62,803 nucleotides of DNA. Origin: Bacteroidota bacterium (GTDB taxonomy: Bacteria; Bacteroidota; Bacteroidia; Bacteroidales; B39-G9). Made by a program: the position numbers and the translations under genes. The notes under the pieces were generated by a model. It saw nothing but the letters and a program-made list of their open reading frames with translations. It was not told where the DNA came from and did no database searches. How positions within the stretch are numbered: the stretch's first letter is position 1; each line of letters starts with the position of its first letter. The stretch is from contig JADFUR010000081.1 in NCBI GenBank assembly GCA_015222055.1, positions 1-62,803 of the forward strand, written 5' to 3'. This document shows, one piece after another, positions 26,618 to 34,988 of the stretch.

Positions 26618-27388
26618 ATGAAAATTTTAAAATCAATTTTAATTGTATCATTAATTATAGCAGGTTTTAGTGCAAGTGCACAGCTAACCGGTAAACAAAT
26701 TGTTGAAAGAGCGTATAGCCGACCTACCGGCGATGATCAAACATCAAACCTAACAATGATTCTTACTAATAAATCAGGAAGTCAGAGAGTGCGAAAAATT
26801 AAACAGTTCAAAAAAGATTTTGGTAAAGTTGAAAAGAAAATTATGTTCTTTCTTTCTCCTGCCGATGTTAAAAATACATCGTTTATGAATTGGACTTATG
26901 ACAGTGATAAATCTGACGACCAGTGGATTTATCTGCCGGCATTGAAAAAGACCAAACGTATTTCGAGCGACAGTAAAAGTGATTATTTTATGGGCTCTGA
27001 TTTTACTTACGATGACCTTGGAGACCGCAAATTAGAAGATGATTCTCATAAATTATTAAGAGAAGAAAAAGTTAATGATAAGGAATGTTATGTTGTTGAA
27101 AGTGTATCTAAAGATGCAGATTATATGTATTCGAAAACAATAACATGGATTAGAAAAGATAATTTTATTGGAGTTAAAAAAGAATTTTACGATGAGGATG
27201 AAGAGCTTTTTAAAATATTAACAATAATAAAAGTTGAGAAAATTTCAGACTTTTTGATTATTTCTAATTCAGAAATGAAAAATATTCAGAAGAATCATAA
27301 AACAAGTATGGTGTTGTCTAATATACAAATAAACTCAGGAGTTTCTGCATCAAAATTTACCGAAAGAATTATGATGAGAGGATTGTAA
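26618..27388 (+). CDS. Outer membrane lipoprotein-sorting (LolA-like) protein
   Basis: A 256-residue periplasmic protein. Signal peptide with cleavage after SASA (residue 21), then the LolA-like lipid-binding fold of the group found with RND/MMPL exporters. Typical segments: LTGKQIVERAYSRP at the mature start, SGSQRVRKIKQFKKDFG, FLSPADVKNTSFMNW, and QWIYLPALKKTKRISSDSKSDYFMGSDFTYDDL near 105-137, the most characteristic block. Together with the upstream MMPL transporter and the downstream beta-barrel proteins it suggests a trans-envelope path for a lipidic substrate. The S23 cassette separates it from its transporter. The family call is firm; substrate unknown. Confidence 0.88.
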   Translation: MKILKSILIVSLIIAGFSASAQLTGKQIVERAYSRPTGDDQTSNLTMILTNKSGSQRVRKIKQFKKDFGKVEKKIMFFLSPADVKNTSFMNWTYDSDKSDDQWIYLPALKKTKRISSDSKSDYFMGSDFTYDDLGDRKLEDDSHKLLREEKVNDKECYVVESVSKDADYMYSKTITWIRKDNFIGVKKEFYDEDEELFKILTIIKVEKISDFLIISNSEMKNIQKNHKTSMVLSNIQINSGVSASKFTERIMMRGL

Positions 27389-27428
27389 ATAATTGTTTAT
27401 TTATTATTGAATATTGAATATTCATATT

Positions 27429-27455
27429 TTTTCCAAAGTTTTAAGCTTTGGAAAA
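27429..27455. terminator. Hairpin between LolA-like and metallophosphoesterase genes
   Basis: TTTTCCAAAG, a 7-nt loop, CTTTGGAAAA. A perfect 10-bp stem, but followed by GATAATG rather than a T-run. On the plus strand it may attenuate; it is not a classical terminator. Confidence 0.45.
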
Positions 27456-27483
27456 GATAATGTAAAACCTGCAAATCAAAACC

Positions 27484-28299
27484 ATGATAAAAAAATTTAA
27501 TATATTATTTCTGATTAGTGTAATATTTCTTTCTGCATGTGACGATATGTTCGACTATTCACCTTATGTAATTAATTTTGAAGGTGAAAATAAAGATGTC
27601 AACAGAAAGAACATTGAAAAATTGCCAAAAAAGAACTTAGATGATACTATCAGAATAGCATTCGTAGCCGACACACATCGTTTTTTCGATGAGTTTGAAG
27701 GTTTTGTTAATGCTGCTAATGATTATAACAGAAAAAAACCTATTGATTTTGTAATACATGTTGGTGACATTGCTGATTTTGGACTGCCCAAACAATACTT
27801 ATGGGGCAATTCTTTTCTATTAAACTTAAATTGTCCATATTTTGTTCTCTTGGGAAATCATGATTTGGTAGGAAATGGAGGAGTAGCTTATAGCAAAATG
27901 TTTGGCGATTATGATTTCAGTTTTATATATGCCAATATAAAATTTGTTTTTATAAATACAAATAGCCTTGAATTTAAGTTTAATGGAAAAGTGCCTGATG
28001 TAAATTGGTTAGATTCACAATTACAACCAAGTGAAGATTTTAATAAAGCAGTAGTTATATTTCATGTTCCTCCTACAGATGGGGATTTTGATCCTGATTT
28101 AGAAGAGGATTTTCATAATACATTGGCAAAATATAACAATGTGTTATTTACTGTTCACGGTCACCTTCACCATTATGAATTATATAAACCATACGCTGAC
28201 AGCATATTGTATGTTAATGTTTATGGTGCTCAATATGAAAAATTTAATATTATAACTATTAAAGATGAGAAGTTTGAAATTGAAACATGTGAATATTAA
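27484..28299 (+). CDS. Metallophosphoesterase lipoprotein
   Basis: A 271-residue predicted lipoprotein: the lipobox FLSAC puts the lipidated cysteine at residue 19, followed by Asp-Asp. The calcineurin-like metallophosphoesterase motifs are all visible: FVADTH near 60-65 (D-x-H), HVGDIADF near 97-104 (GD), LLGNHD near 122-127 (GNHD), FHVPP near 195, and VHGHLHH near 222-228 (GHxH). It therefore keeps the full two-metal site and is probably an active envelope phosphatase or phosphodiesterase. The Asp after Cys+1 would act as an inner-membrane retention signal in E. coli but not necessarily in Bacteroidota. Its 3' end overlaps the next gene by 35 bp. Confidence 0.88.
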   Translation: MIKKFNILFLISVIFLSACDDMFDYSPYVINFEGENKDVNRKNIEKLPKKNLDDTIRIAFVADTHRFFDEFEGFVNAANDYNRKKPIDFVIHVGDIADFGLPKQYLWGNSFLLNLNCPYFVLLGNHDLVGNGGVAYSKMFGDYDFSFIYANIKFVFINTNSLEFKFNGKVPDVNWLDSQLQPSEDFNKAVVIFHVPPTDGDFDPDLEEDFHNTLAKYNNVLFTVHGHLHHYELYKPYADSILYVNVYGAQYEKFNIITIKDEKFEIETCEY

Positions 28300-28894
28300 A
28301 ATATTATTGATTTTTATTTTATTTTTCACAATAAACCAAAGCTATAGTCAGAAATTAAAAATTACAGATAGTGTTGACTATAAAAAATTTTTACCTGATT
28401 ATGTGAAACTTCAATTTGCAGGAGGTATAGGTTTTCTATCTGCAGGTGTAGGATACACTTTTTTTCATAATAAACTAGATCTTACTGGCTTTTATGGTTA
28501 TGTTCCAAAAAAATATACATACGATGGTTTAAGCAGTATTAGTTTTCAAGCGACTTTCAAATTTTTTAGATTTAAAATTTCTCCAAACACACAAATTTTG
28601 CCTTTAAATTTAGGTTTTTTTTCTCATTACACTTTAGGTAAAGATTTTTGGATAAAGTTGCCTGATAATTATCCTCCAGGTTATTATTGGTGGAAACCGG
28701 GTAGAGTTACCGGAATTTTTATGGGGGGAGAAGTGAAAACTAATTTGTTTGCAAGCAAAACTCCTGCTTCAGGTACTGCTTTTTACACAAGAATTGGAAC
28801 CAGAGTTTTATATTTGTCAAGTAAGTTTGGAAATTCTTCAATCAAAGTAAAAGATATTGTTGAGCTGGGTTTTGGAGTAACTATTTATCGTTAA
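28265..28894 (+). CDS. Exported outer-membrane-like protein of unknown family
   Basis: A 209-residue protein I do not recognise. It begins inside the end of the metallophosphoesterase gene (35-bp overlap, other frame), indicating translational coupling; a GTG start at 28289 would shorten the overlap. A signal peptide (ILLIFILFFTINQSYS) is followed by alternating aromatic/hydrophobic strands: LQFAGGIGFLSAGVGYTFF, LDLTGFYGYVP, GTAFYTRIGTRVLYLS, and an end VELGFGVTIYR, all consistent with a small beta-barrel. The genomic position suggests an envelope role with the lipoprotein before it. The function is not inferable. Confidence 0.7.
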   Translation: MRSLKLKHVNIKILLIFILFFTINQSYSQKLKITDSVDYKKFLPDYVKLQFAGGIGFLSAGVGYTFFHNKLDLTGFYGYVPKKYTYDGLSSISFQATFKFFRFKISPNTQILPLNLGFFSHYTLGKDFWIKLPDNYPPGYYWWKPGRVTGIFMGGEVKTNLFASKTPASGTAFYTRIGTRVLYLSSKFGNSSIKVKDIVELGFGVTIYR

Positions 28895-28904
28895 AGAGAA
28901 TTAT

Positions 28905-29055
28905 TTAATTATACAATGAAGTAATGATATAATATTGAATAATTGAACCATTAAACCATTGAACCATTATATCATTGAACCATTATATCATTGAATCATT
29001 AAATAATTGAACCATTAAACCATTGAACCATTATATCATTAAATAATTGAACGAA
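28905..29055. repeat. ACCATT-type degenerate repeat, third array
   Basis: About fifteen words of the form ATTGAACC, ATTAAACC or ATTATATC fill the 150 bp before the next gene. It is the same repeat class as at 26055-26160 and 26518-26615, but here no S23 gene accompanies it. Confidence 0.85.
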
Positions 29056-29069
29056 AAACAATTAAAAAA

Positions 29070-30308
29070 ATGAAAACAAAACTACTAATACTAATATTGA
29101 TTTTGATTATAAGTCAATTTACAATGGCACAAAAAGCTGACATTTCAGGATTTGTAAGAAATTATACTGGAGCATTATACGATAATGGAGATTTTTCTAT
29201 TCTGCAAAACACCTTTAATTTAAAATTTTCTAAATCTGGAGAAAAGGTTGCATTTAAAGCAAATCCAATGTTATACACTTATAACACAGACAGCTTAGAC
29301 CTTAGATTAAGAGAAGTTTATGTTGATTTATATTTTAATAATTTCGATTTACGTATTGGTAAACAGCAAGTAGTTTGGGGCAAAGCCGATGGAGCGTTTA
29401 TTACTGATATTGTTTCGCCTCTTAATTTAACAGAATTTCTTTTACCTGATTTCGACGAAATCAGAATTGGAGTAAATGCTGTAAAATTTGATTATTATAT
29501 GGGAAATAATACTTTTGAAGTAATTTGGTTACCAAATTTTACCCCTATTGAAAAACCTGCACAAGGTTCTATTTGGTATAGGCAACCCGAATTTATTATT
29601 ACTCCAACTTTTGATTGGTCTAAGTCTGAAATAACTCCAAGTTTTAAAAATAGTGAATTGTTTGTTAAATATTCGGCTCTTACTTCAAAAATTGATTTTG
29701 AATTGATCGGTGGATATACATTTGACGATAATCCTGCAATGCACATTAATAAACAAATAGATATGTCGTCGGGAAGTCCCATATTAACAAGTATTGATGT
29801 ATTGCCTCAATACCATCGTTTAAATATTGGTGGCGGTTCATTCAGTACAGAAATTAAAGGAATAGTTTTTCGCGGGGAAGCTGCTTATTATAATGGAAAA
29901 TATTTTCAAACCGAAGACCCTTTTGCTATCGATGCTTTGGTCCAAAAAGATTATTTACATTACCTCCTTGGATTTGATTTTAGCATTAAAAATGTAAAGT
30001 TCAGCACTCAGTTTATTCAAGAAGCAATTTTAGATTATGATGAAAATATGCAGACCGATGAATTAGAAAATACAATGACTTTTTTGGCACGTTATGACAT
30101 GTTTCGGGAAACTCTACACATCGAACTGTTTTCATATATTGGATTATCAAACGAAGATGCTTTAATAAGGCCAAAAATTACCTATGATTTTGATGATAGT
30201 TTTTCAATTCTGCTTGGCTCAAATATTTTTGTTGGTGATGAAAACGGGCGTTTTGGTCAGTATAAAGAAAATTCTATGGGATATTTGAAATTAAAATATA
30301 GTTTTTGA
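29070..30308 (+). CDS. DUF1302-like outer-membrane beta-barrel protein
   Basis: A 412-residue predicted outer-membrane protein. Signal peptide with cleavage after TMA (residue 20). The diagnostic block is LRIGKQQVVWGKADGAFITDIVSPLN at about residues 93-118, followed by EFLLPDFDEIRIG. This matches the conserved core of DUF1302-type proteins, which in Proteobacteria are encoded beside RND/MMPL and LolA-like (DUF1329) genes. Amphipathic strands continue to the end, LKLKYSF, with a terminal Phe typical of outer-membrane barrels. It is the outer-membrane partner one would expect for the MMPL transporter (23745) and LolA-like protein (26618). That functional link is by analogy. Confidence 0.8.
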   Translation: MKTKLLILILILIISQFTMAQKADISGFVRNYTGALYDNGDFSILQNTFNLKFSKSGEKVAFKANPMLYTYNTDSLDLRLREVYVDLYFNNFDLRIGKQQVVWGKADGAFITDIVSPLNLTEFLLPDFDEIRIGVNAVKFDYYMGNNTFEVIWLPNFTPIEKPAQGSIWYRQPEFIITPTFDWSKSEITPSFKNSELFVKYSALTSKIDFELIGGYTFDDNPAMHINKQIDMSSGSPILTSIDVLPQYHRLNIGGGSFSTEIKGIVFRGEAAYYNGKYFQTEDPFAIDALVQKDYLHYLLGFDFSIKNVKFSTQFIQEAILDYDENMQTDELENTMTFLARYDMFRETLHIELFSYIGLSNEDALIRPKITYDFDDSFSILLGSNIFVGDENGRFGQYKENSMGYLKLKYSF

Positions 30309-30324
30309 AAAATAAAAGAATACT

Positions 30325-30454
30325 GAGACTACTCCAAAAATACCTGACAGGTTTGTTTCAGTAAAAAATATTAGGACTAAATTCCTGATAGTATGAATAA
30401 TAGAAACCTGTCAGGTTTTGCTAATTTTAAAAGATGACTTTTCGGAGTGGACTC
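30325..30454. repeat. About 130-bp inverted-repeat element
   Basis: GAGACTACTCCAAAA at the left pairs imperfectly with TTTTCGGAGTGGACTC at the right. Inside, ACCTGACAGGTTT (30342-30354) and AAACCTGTCAGGTTT (30404-30418) are both self-palindromes and complementary to each other. No frame inside. The nested symmetry and lack of coding suggest a MITE-like or palindromic repeat. A related ACCTGACAGTGTTT word occurs near 22411. Confidence 0.7.
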
Positions 30455-30523
30455 AATGCTTGAATATTTATAAAATATTGACTTCTAGTGTAAACATTAT
30501 TTCCAATTAACATTAACCAATTG

Positions 30524-31657
30524 TTATTCTTTTGGAACATAAAAAAATTCAGCATTACTAAATAAGCCGTTAATTATTTTTTTATAAATATCCATATGAA
30601 TATCTGCAATTTTATCCCAGCAAATTAATTTGTTGTGTTTCCTGATGTTTTGTTGCAATTGCTTTGAATAATCATCATCTGTTAAAATTTTAATAATATT
30701 TTTAACATAATCGTCATCTGTTTTGCAACACAGCCCGCCATTTACTGTTTTACACCAATGAGAAAAACTATCTATATTAGATGTTACAGCAGGCAACTCA
30801 AAAGCAGACGATTGAGAAAGAATTCCACTCTGGCCGCCTTTCGTATATGGTAATGCCATTAAATCAGCTGCCGACAAAATTGTGTCAAAAGTATATTGAG
30901 GAAATTGTCCGGTTAATACTTTAATATTGTTTTTTACAGGAGACTTTTCAACCAACTCATATAAATAATTTTTATATTCTGAATGTTCTAGTATTCGGGT
31001 TCTTATAGCTAATAATAATGTTGCATTTTTAAGTTGATCAACAATTTTTGGGAATAATTTAATTATTTTTTCAAAGCATTTTGTACTTCTAAGGTAGCCT
31101 GATAATAATATTACTTTTTTGTTTTCCAGACCTAAAATTTTTTTTGCTTCAACAGTTTTTTTACACAAACGAATTCCATGAGGAATAACTGCAATTTTAT
31201 TTTGATGATTATAATTTTTTTCGAGTATTTTTTTTTGATATGTCTCATGAACAATAATTGCAGAGCTGTTGTCAATAATATGTTGAATAATAATTTTTTC
31301 GGTATATGATAGATCTGTATATACTGTATGTAGAGTTGTTACAACGGGAGTTTCTGTTAATTTACAGCGTAGCAAAAAATCAACAATTTGAAAGCCCCTT
31401 CTTGAACCAAATAAACCAAATTCATGCTCAATATGAATAATATCAGGTGCGGTTTTTTCAACAATATGAAATAATCTGTAAGCAATATCAGTATGTTGAG
31501 GTGCATAAACAGGAAATGTGTTTTCACCTTTTGCTCCAATTTGACTTACTATGAAAATTTCTTTTTTGAATTTTTTCATAGCATCTGTCAAGTATTTTGT
31601 GTAAGTTGCTAATCCACATTCAATAGGTGGATAAGTAGAAATAAAAGCTATTCTCAT
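30524..31657 (-). CDS. Glycosyltransferase, GT4/GT1 family (GT-B fold)
   Basis: A 377-residue cytoplasmic glycosyltransferase. The N terminus MRIAFISTYPPIECGLATYT is typical of GT4 enzymes; HIEHEFGLFG follows near residue 96, VVTTLHTVYTD near 128, and IPHGI near 183 closes the N-terminal domain. The C-terminal Rossmann domain begins at VILLSGYLRSTKCFEKII; the SAADLMALPYTKGGQSGILSQSSAFELPAVTSNI region replaces the classical EX7E segment but keeps the donor-site pattern. It follows the GH130 gene with a 2-bp gap on the same strand, so the two are one transcription unit. Substrate not inferable; a mannose-type sugar is a guess from the neighbour. Confidence 0.88.
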   Translation of the reverse strand: MRIAFISTYPPIECGLATYTKYLTDAMKKFKKEIFIVSQIGAKGENTFPVYAPQHTDIAYRLFHIVEKTAPDIIHIEHEFGLFGSRRGFQIVDFLLRCKLTETPVVTTLHTVYTDLSYTEKIIIQHIIDNSSAIIVHETYQKKILEKNYNHQNKIAVIPHGIRLCKKTVEAKKILGLENKKVILLSGYLRSTKCFEKIIKLFPKIVDQLKNATLLLAIRTRILEHSEYKNYLYELVEKSPVKNNIKVLTGQFPQYTFDTILSAADLMALPYTKGGQSGILSQSSAFELPAVTSNIDSFSHWCKTVNGGLCCKTDDDYVKNIIKILTDDDYSKQLQQNIRKHNKLICWDKIADIHMDIYKKIINGLFSNAEFFYVPKE

Positions 31658-31659
31658 AA

Positions 31660-32727
31660 TTATTTATTATTAAGTAAATATAGTAATTCATTAATTGATG
31701 TTGTTGCTAAACAAATAGTTTCGTCGCATGCTCCGTAATATATTAATATTGTGCCATCTGGTTTTATTACAAGTCCATTTGAGAAAATTACATTACCAAA
31801 AAAACCTTTTTTTTCATAGTCTTCTTTAGGTGTAAATATTGGCTGTTTGCATTGCATAATAATTTTTGAAGGATTGTTGAGGTCTAGTAATAATAAATTT
31901 AATGAGTACATGCTGTTATCACCTTTCCCGTGATATAAAACCAGCCAACCTTTTTCGGTTTTTATTGGTGCTGCACCGGCTCCAATTTTTTGACTTTCCC
32001 ATTTTGAACCATCAGGTCGTAAAATGCATTTGTGATTTCCCCAATGAAGCATATCAGGAGAATCTGCATACCAAATTGATGGTAGTCCAAAACCATGATT
32101 GTCAGGGCGATGTAATGCAATATATTTCCCATTAATTTTTTCTTCAAAAATTGCGACATCTTTGTTAAGTGGAGCGAAAATTATTCCCTTTCGTTCAATA
32201 TTAATAAAATTTTTGGTTGTAGCTAACATGGTAGCATACCCGTCTTCTGATACTCCTGTATAGTTAATATAATAGGTGTCGTCTATTTTTGAAATTCTTG
32301 CATCTTCAACTCCAAACTTTTCAGATTCATTAGCTGGAGCAATAAACGGTTTTTCGTCAATAGTAAAATTTATTCCGTCAGAGCTTCTTGCAAGTCTTAT
32401 GTGGCTTATTGTTGATAAATAATCTTTACCTTTATACAAAACACCACGAGTGTCTTTTAGCATTACTTGCGGGTCGTCTTTGTTGATGCGTAATATTTTG
32501 GCCTCACTTTTATTGTTTTTGAAATTATAGTAAGGAATATTAATGAAGCTTTTTTCTTGCGGACAGTTTTCCGAAACACGCATTAATAAAATAATTTGAT
32601 TATTATAAATAGTTGCCCCGGGATTGAAAGCACCTAAAACATTATAACCTTTAACTGAAGGAATCAGCATTGATGGCTTTATTATGGGGTTGTTTATGTG
32701 TCGTTGTAACATATTGTTCCGTAACAA
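31660..32727 (-). CDS. GH130 family glycoside phosphorylase/hydrolase
   Basis: A 355-residue five-bladed beta-propeller enzyme without a signal peptide. GH130 blocks: NVLGAFNPGATIYNNQIILLMRV (about residues 29-51), GVEDARI near 140 with the Asp expected as proton donor, YTGVS, NHGFGLPSIWYADSPDMLHWG, GAGAAPIKTEKGWLVLYHG near 250 and GNVIFSNGLV near 313. GH130 members phosphorylyse or hydrolyse beta-mannosides (for example mannosyl-1,4-glucose). An internal ATG at 32712 is also possible. The cytoplasmic location and an adjacent glycosyltransferase suggest turnover or synthesis of an intracellular mannoside; this is inference. Confidence 0.85.
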   Translation of the reverse strand: MLRNNMLQRHINNPIIKPSMLIPSVKGYNVLGAFNPGATIYNNQIILLMRVSENCPQEKSFINIPYYNFKNNKSEAKILRINKDDPQVMLKDTRGVLYKGKDYLSTISHIRLARSSDGINFTIDEKPFIAPANESEKFGVEDARISKIDDTYYINYTGVSEDGYATMLATTKNFINIERKGIIFAPLNKDVAIFEEKINGKYIALHRPDNHGFGLPSIWYADSPDMLHWGNHKCILRPDGSKWESQKIGAGAAPIKTEKGWLVLYHGKGDNSMYSLNLLLLDLNNPSKIIMQCKQPIFTPKEDYEKKGFFGNVIFSNGLVIKPDGTILIYYGACDETICLATTSINELLYLLNNK

Positions 32728-32786
32728 AAAAAATGGTTTAAAAAGTTACAACTATTTTTTTAGTTTAACAAAAATTGTTTCAAAAA

Positions 32787-32809
32787 AAAGACCTCAATAT
32801 GAGGTCTTT
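32787..32809 (-). terminator. Rho-independent terminator of the M43 protease gene
   Basis: AAAGACCTCA, a 3-nt loop, TGAGGTCTTT: a perfect 10-bp stem. On the minus strand it is followed by a run of eight T residues in total, a classical terminator for the gene ending at 32856. It separates that gene from the GH130 gene. Confidence 0.85.
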
Positions 32810-32855
32810 ATAAAAACGGTTGTAGAATGTTTTATCCTTTATTTAAAGAAACAAA

Positions 32856-34928
32856 TCATTTTATTTTAATAATTTTTTTTGTTGTTTGTGAATTATTAAC
32901 TTTTAATTTTATAAAATAAATTCCTGCATTAATATTTGGAGCAATACTATTTAAATTCAAACTGTGTTTACCTGCTGTTTGTTCTTTATTAAATTTACCA
33001 ATAACATTACCAATAATATTTGTAACAATAATTTGTGTTTTACTATTACGAGTTAGATTATAATCAATAATTGCATCGAATTTAAATGGGTTGGGTCTGA
33101 TATTTAATTTAATTTTTTCGATTGAATTAAGATTATTTACACCACTGAATTTTTCCCCAATTTTAATATCATCAATATATAAACAGTTTCCTTTACGGCT
33201 CGTGCACACAAATTTTATCATTATATGATTTGAATTTGTAAAAGAGGTCAAACTACATTTTTTTTCTTTCCATTCATCATCCTTAGGAATAAATTCAGAA
33301 GTAACTATAGAACCATCGTTTGTAATTAATTGAGAACCTCTTTTTAAAAATCTTATTTTCCACGTAATACCACAATCGTCAGAAACATATATTTTTAATT
33401 CGTCATCGGCAGAACTATTTTTTTTAGCATAGGCTATATTGAAAGTGAAATTTTCAGGGTTTTTAAATTTACTTAGATTAATATTTGGTGAAATAAGAAT
33501 TGATTTAGTTTCTAAACTATTTGAATAATTTTTCACTCTTATTGAATTGTTGTTGGTTGTTGAATGTAATTCCCATGAATAATTGCCGAAAGTTTCAATT
33601 TTCCAATTTTTAGTATTGTCAATAGTAGATTCTGGAAATTCTGAGCTTTCCATATCTTCAAAGTAAGGAGCAGGATACCCCATTAAAGTATCAACGATTG
33701 TAATAATATTATTTTTTGAAATTGTATGGTTACCTGAAGAATTATATACTTTTAATGATATAGGATAATTACCTGGTGTGTTATAAGTCACAATAGGATT
33801 TTGTTCATTAGATATTTCCGGCTCACCGTTTGGGAAAGACCATGACCAAGCATCTATTGATGAATTGTAAGAATTATCGAAAATTTGAATAGATGAACCT
33901 TCACAAATACTTTTTTCATCAACATAAAAATCTGCAATAGGACTACAAATAGGTGAGGCATAACTGTCGTTAGTTCCGGTAGCTTCAAGATTCGACTGTT
34001 TCCATAAATTATTTCTACCACTAACAGATGAGTTTAGAGCAGCTCGCATTCTTGTTTTTTGACCTTTAGTAAACATTACGTCACAAGATGAATAGTCCAT
34101 ATAATTTTGCACATTATCAAGAGAACCGCAACTAATTTGATCTTTGTTACAAGAACTATTTGTTACACCAATTGTTAAAGGAGTATCATCTACATAATCA
34201 TCAATATCGCAGTTTGATTCTAAACCCGGATCGTTTGAGTTTCCCCAAGGATGCATAAGATTAAGATAATGACCAATTTCGTGTGTTATTGTATGACCAG
34301 AACCAACGTAACGATAAATACTCACAACTCCATCTAAAGCAGCACTAATCCCTGGATAATGTGACCAGGCAGCAGCTCCAAAATTTATTGATTTTACTGT
34401 CCAAATATTTAAATATTTAGTATTATCCCAGCCCGGAATTGCATATTTTATATCATTATCTGCATCGTAAGTCTTAAGTGATTGAGTTCGTGTAATTCCA
34501 TCAGTACAATTACCATCAGGATCAATTTTTGCTAAACGAAATTCGATTCTAACGTCTGCAACTATATCTTTAAATTCAGGAATAGCTTGATAAACATCAG
34601 TATTTAGTTTTCTGTAGTCTTTGTTTAAAATATCTATGGCTGCTTGTATTTTTTCTTTGGATATGTTTTCTTCTCCATAGTCGTGAACAACATGAAAAAC
34701 AACAGGAATAATCAAAACATCTTCTTCTGACAGGTTTTTTTTTAGAGAATATTGTTTAGTAAATTTTTCGAGTTCTGCTCTTTTTTTAATAATTGAAGGA
34801 TCGTTTTTTACAGCTTCCTGATCAAAATTAACGGTTCCGCACCAATTACTTTTTTGAGCTTGAGATACAAAAGTAAAAATAAGCAACAGACTTAAAATGA
34901 ATATTTTTTTTAATAATAAATTTTTCAT
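32856..34928 (-). CDS. Secreted M43-family zinc metalloprotease with PKD and T9SS domains
   Basis: A 690-residue secreted protease. Signal peptide with cleavage after SQA (residue 24). The M43 (pappalysin-like, metzincin) catalytic domain spans about 70-305. The zinc motif HEIGHYLNLMH gives His216, Glu217, His220 and His226, and NYMDYS contains the Met-turn (Met277). A PKD domain follows (about 328-412, PIADFYVDEKS to a typical strand end), then a jelly-roll domain (about 420-590) like the accessory domains of T9SS proteases. A Por-type T9SS sorting domain (about 612-690: IRPNPF, GIYFIKL, KKIIKIK) closes it. All catalytic residues are present. It probably degrades environmental protein or matures surface proteins. 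Confidence 0.93.
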   Translation of the reverse strand: MKNLLLKKIFILSLLLIFTFVSQAQKSNWCGTVNFDQEAVKNDPSIIKKRAELEKFTKQYSLKKNLSEEDVLIIPVVFHVVHDYGEENISKEKIQAAIDILNKDYRKLNTDVYQAIPEFKDIVADVRIEFRLAKIDPDGNCTDGITRTQSLKTYDADNDIKYAIPGWDNTKYLNIWTVKSINFGAAAWSHYPGISAALDGVVSIYRYVGSGHTITHEIGHYLNLMHPWGNSNDPGLESNCDIDDYVDDTPLTIGVTNSSCNKDQISCGSLDNVQNYMDYSSCDVMFTKGQKTRMRAALNSSVSGRNNLWKQSNLEATGTNDSYASPICSPIADFYVDEKSICEGSSIQIFDNSYNSSIDAWSWSFPNGEPEISNEQNPIVTYNTPGNYPISLKVYNSSGNHTISKNNIITIVDTLMGYPAPYFEDMESSEFPESTIDNTKNWKIETFGNYSWELHSTTNNNSIRVKNYSNSLETKSILISPNINLSKFKNPENFTFNIAYAKKNSSADDELKIYVSDDCGITWKIRFLKRGSQLITNDGSIVTSEFIPKDDEWKEKKCSLTSFTNSNHIMIKFVCTSRKGNCLYIDDIKIGEKFSGVNNLNSIEKIKLNIRPNPFKFDAIIDYNLTRNSKTQIIVTNIIGNVIGKFNKEQTAGKHSLNLNSIAPNINAGIYFIKLKVNNSQTTKKIIKIK

Positions 34929-34988
34929 GTGTTTATAATTTAATTACAAATTATAGCTATTTGAATTTTATTTAATTCCTAATTCTTT

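Noticed and set aside
28265-28299. Possible frameshift joining the metallophosphoesterase and the following gene
   Set aside because: The phosphoesterase has all its motifs and a normal length, and the next gene has its own signal peptide, so they are two overlapping genes.
26055-29055. ACCATT arrays as a possible CRISPR
   Set aside because: The units are about 10 bp, degenerate, without spacers of equal length, and there are no cas genes.
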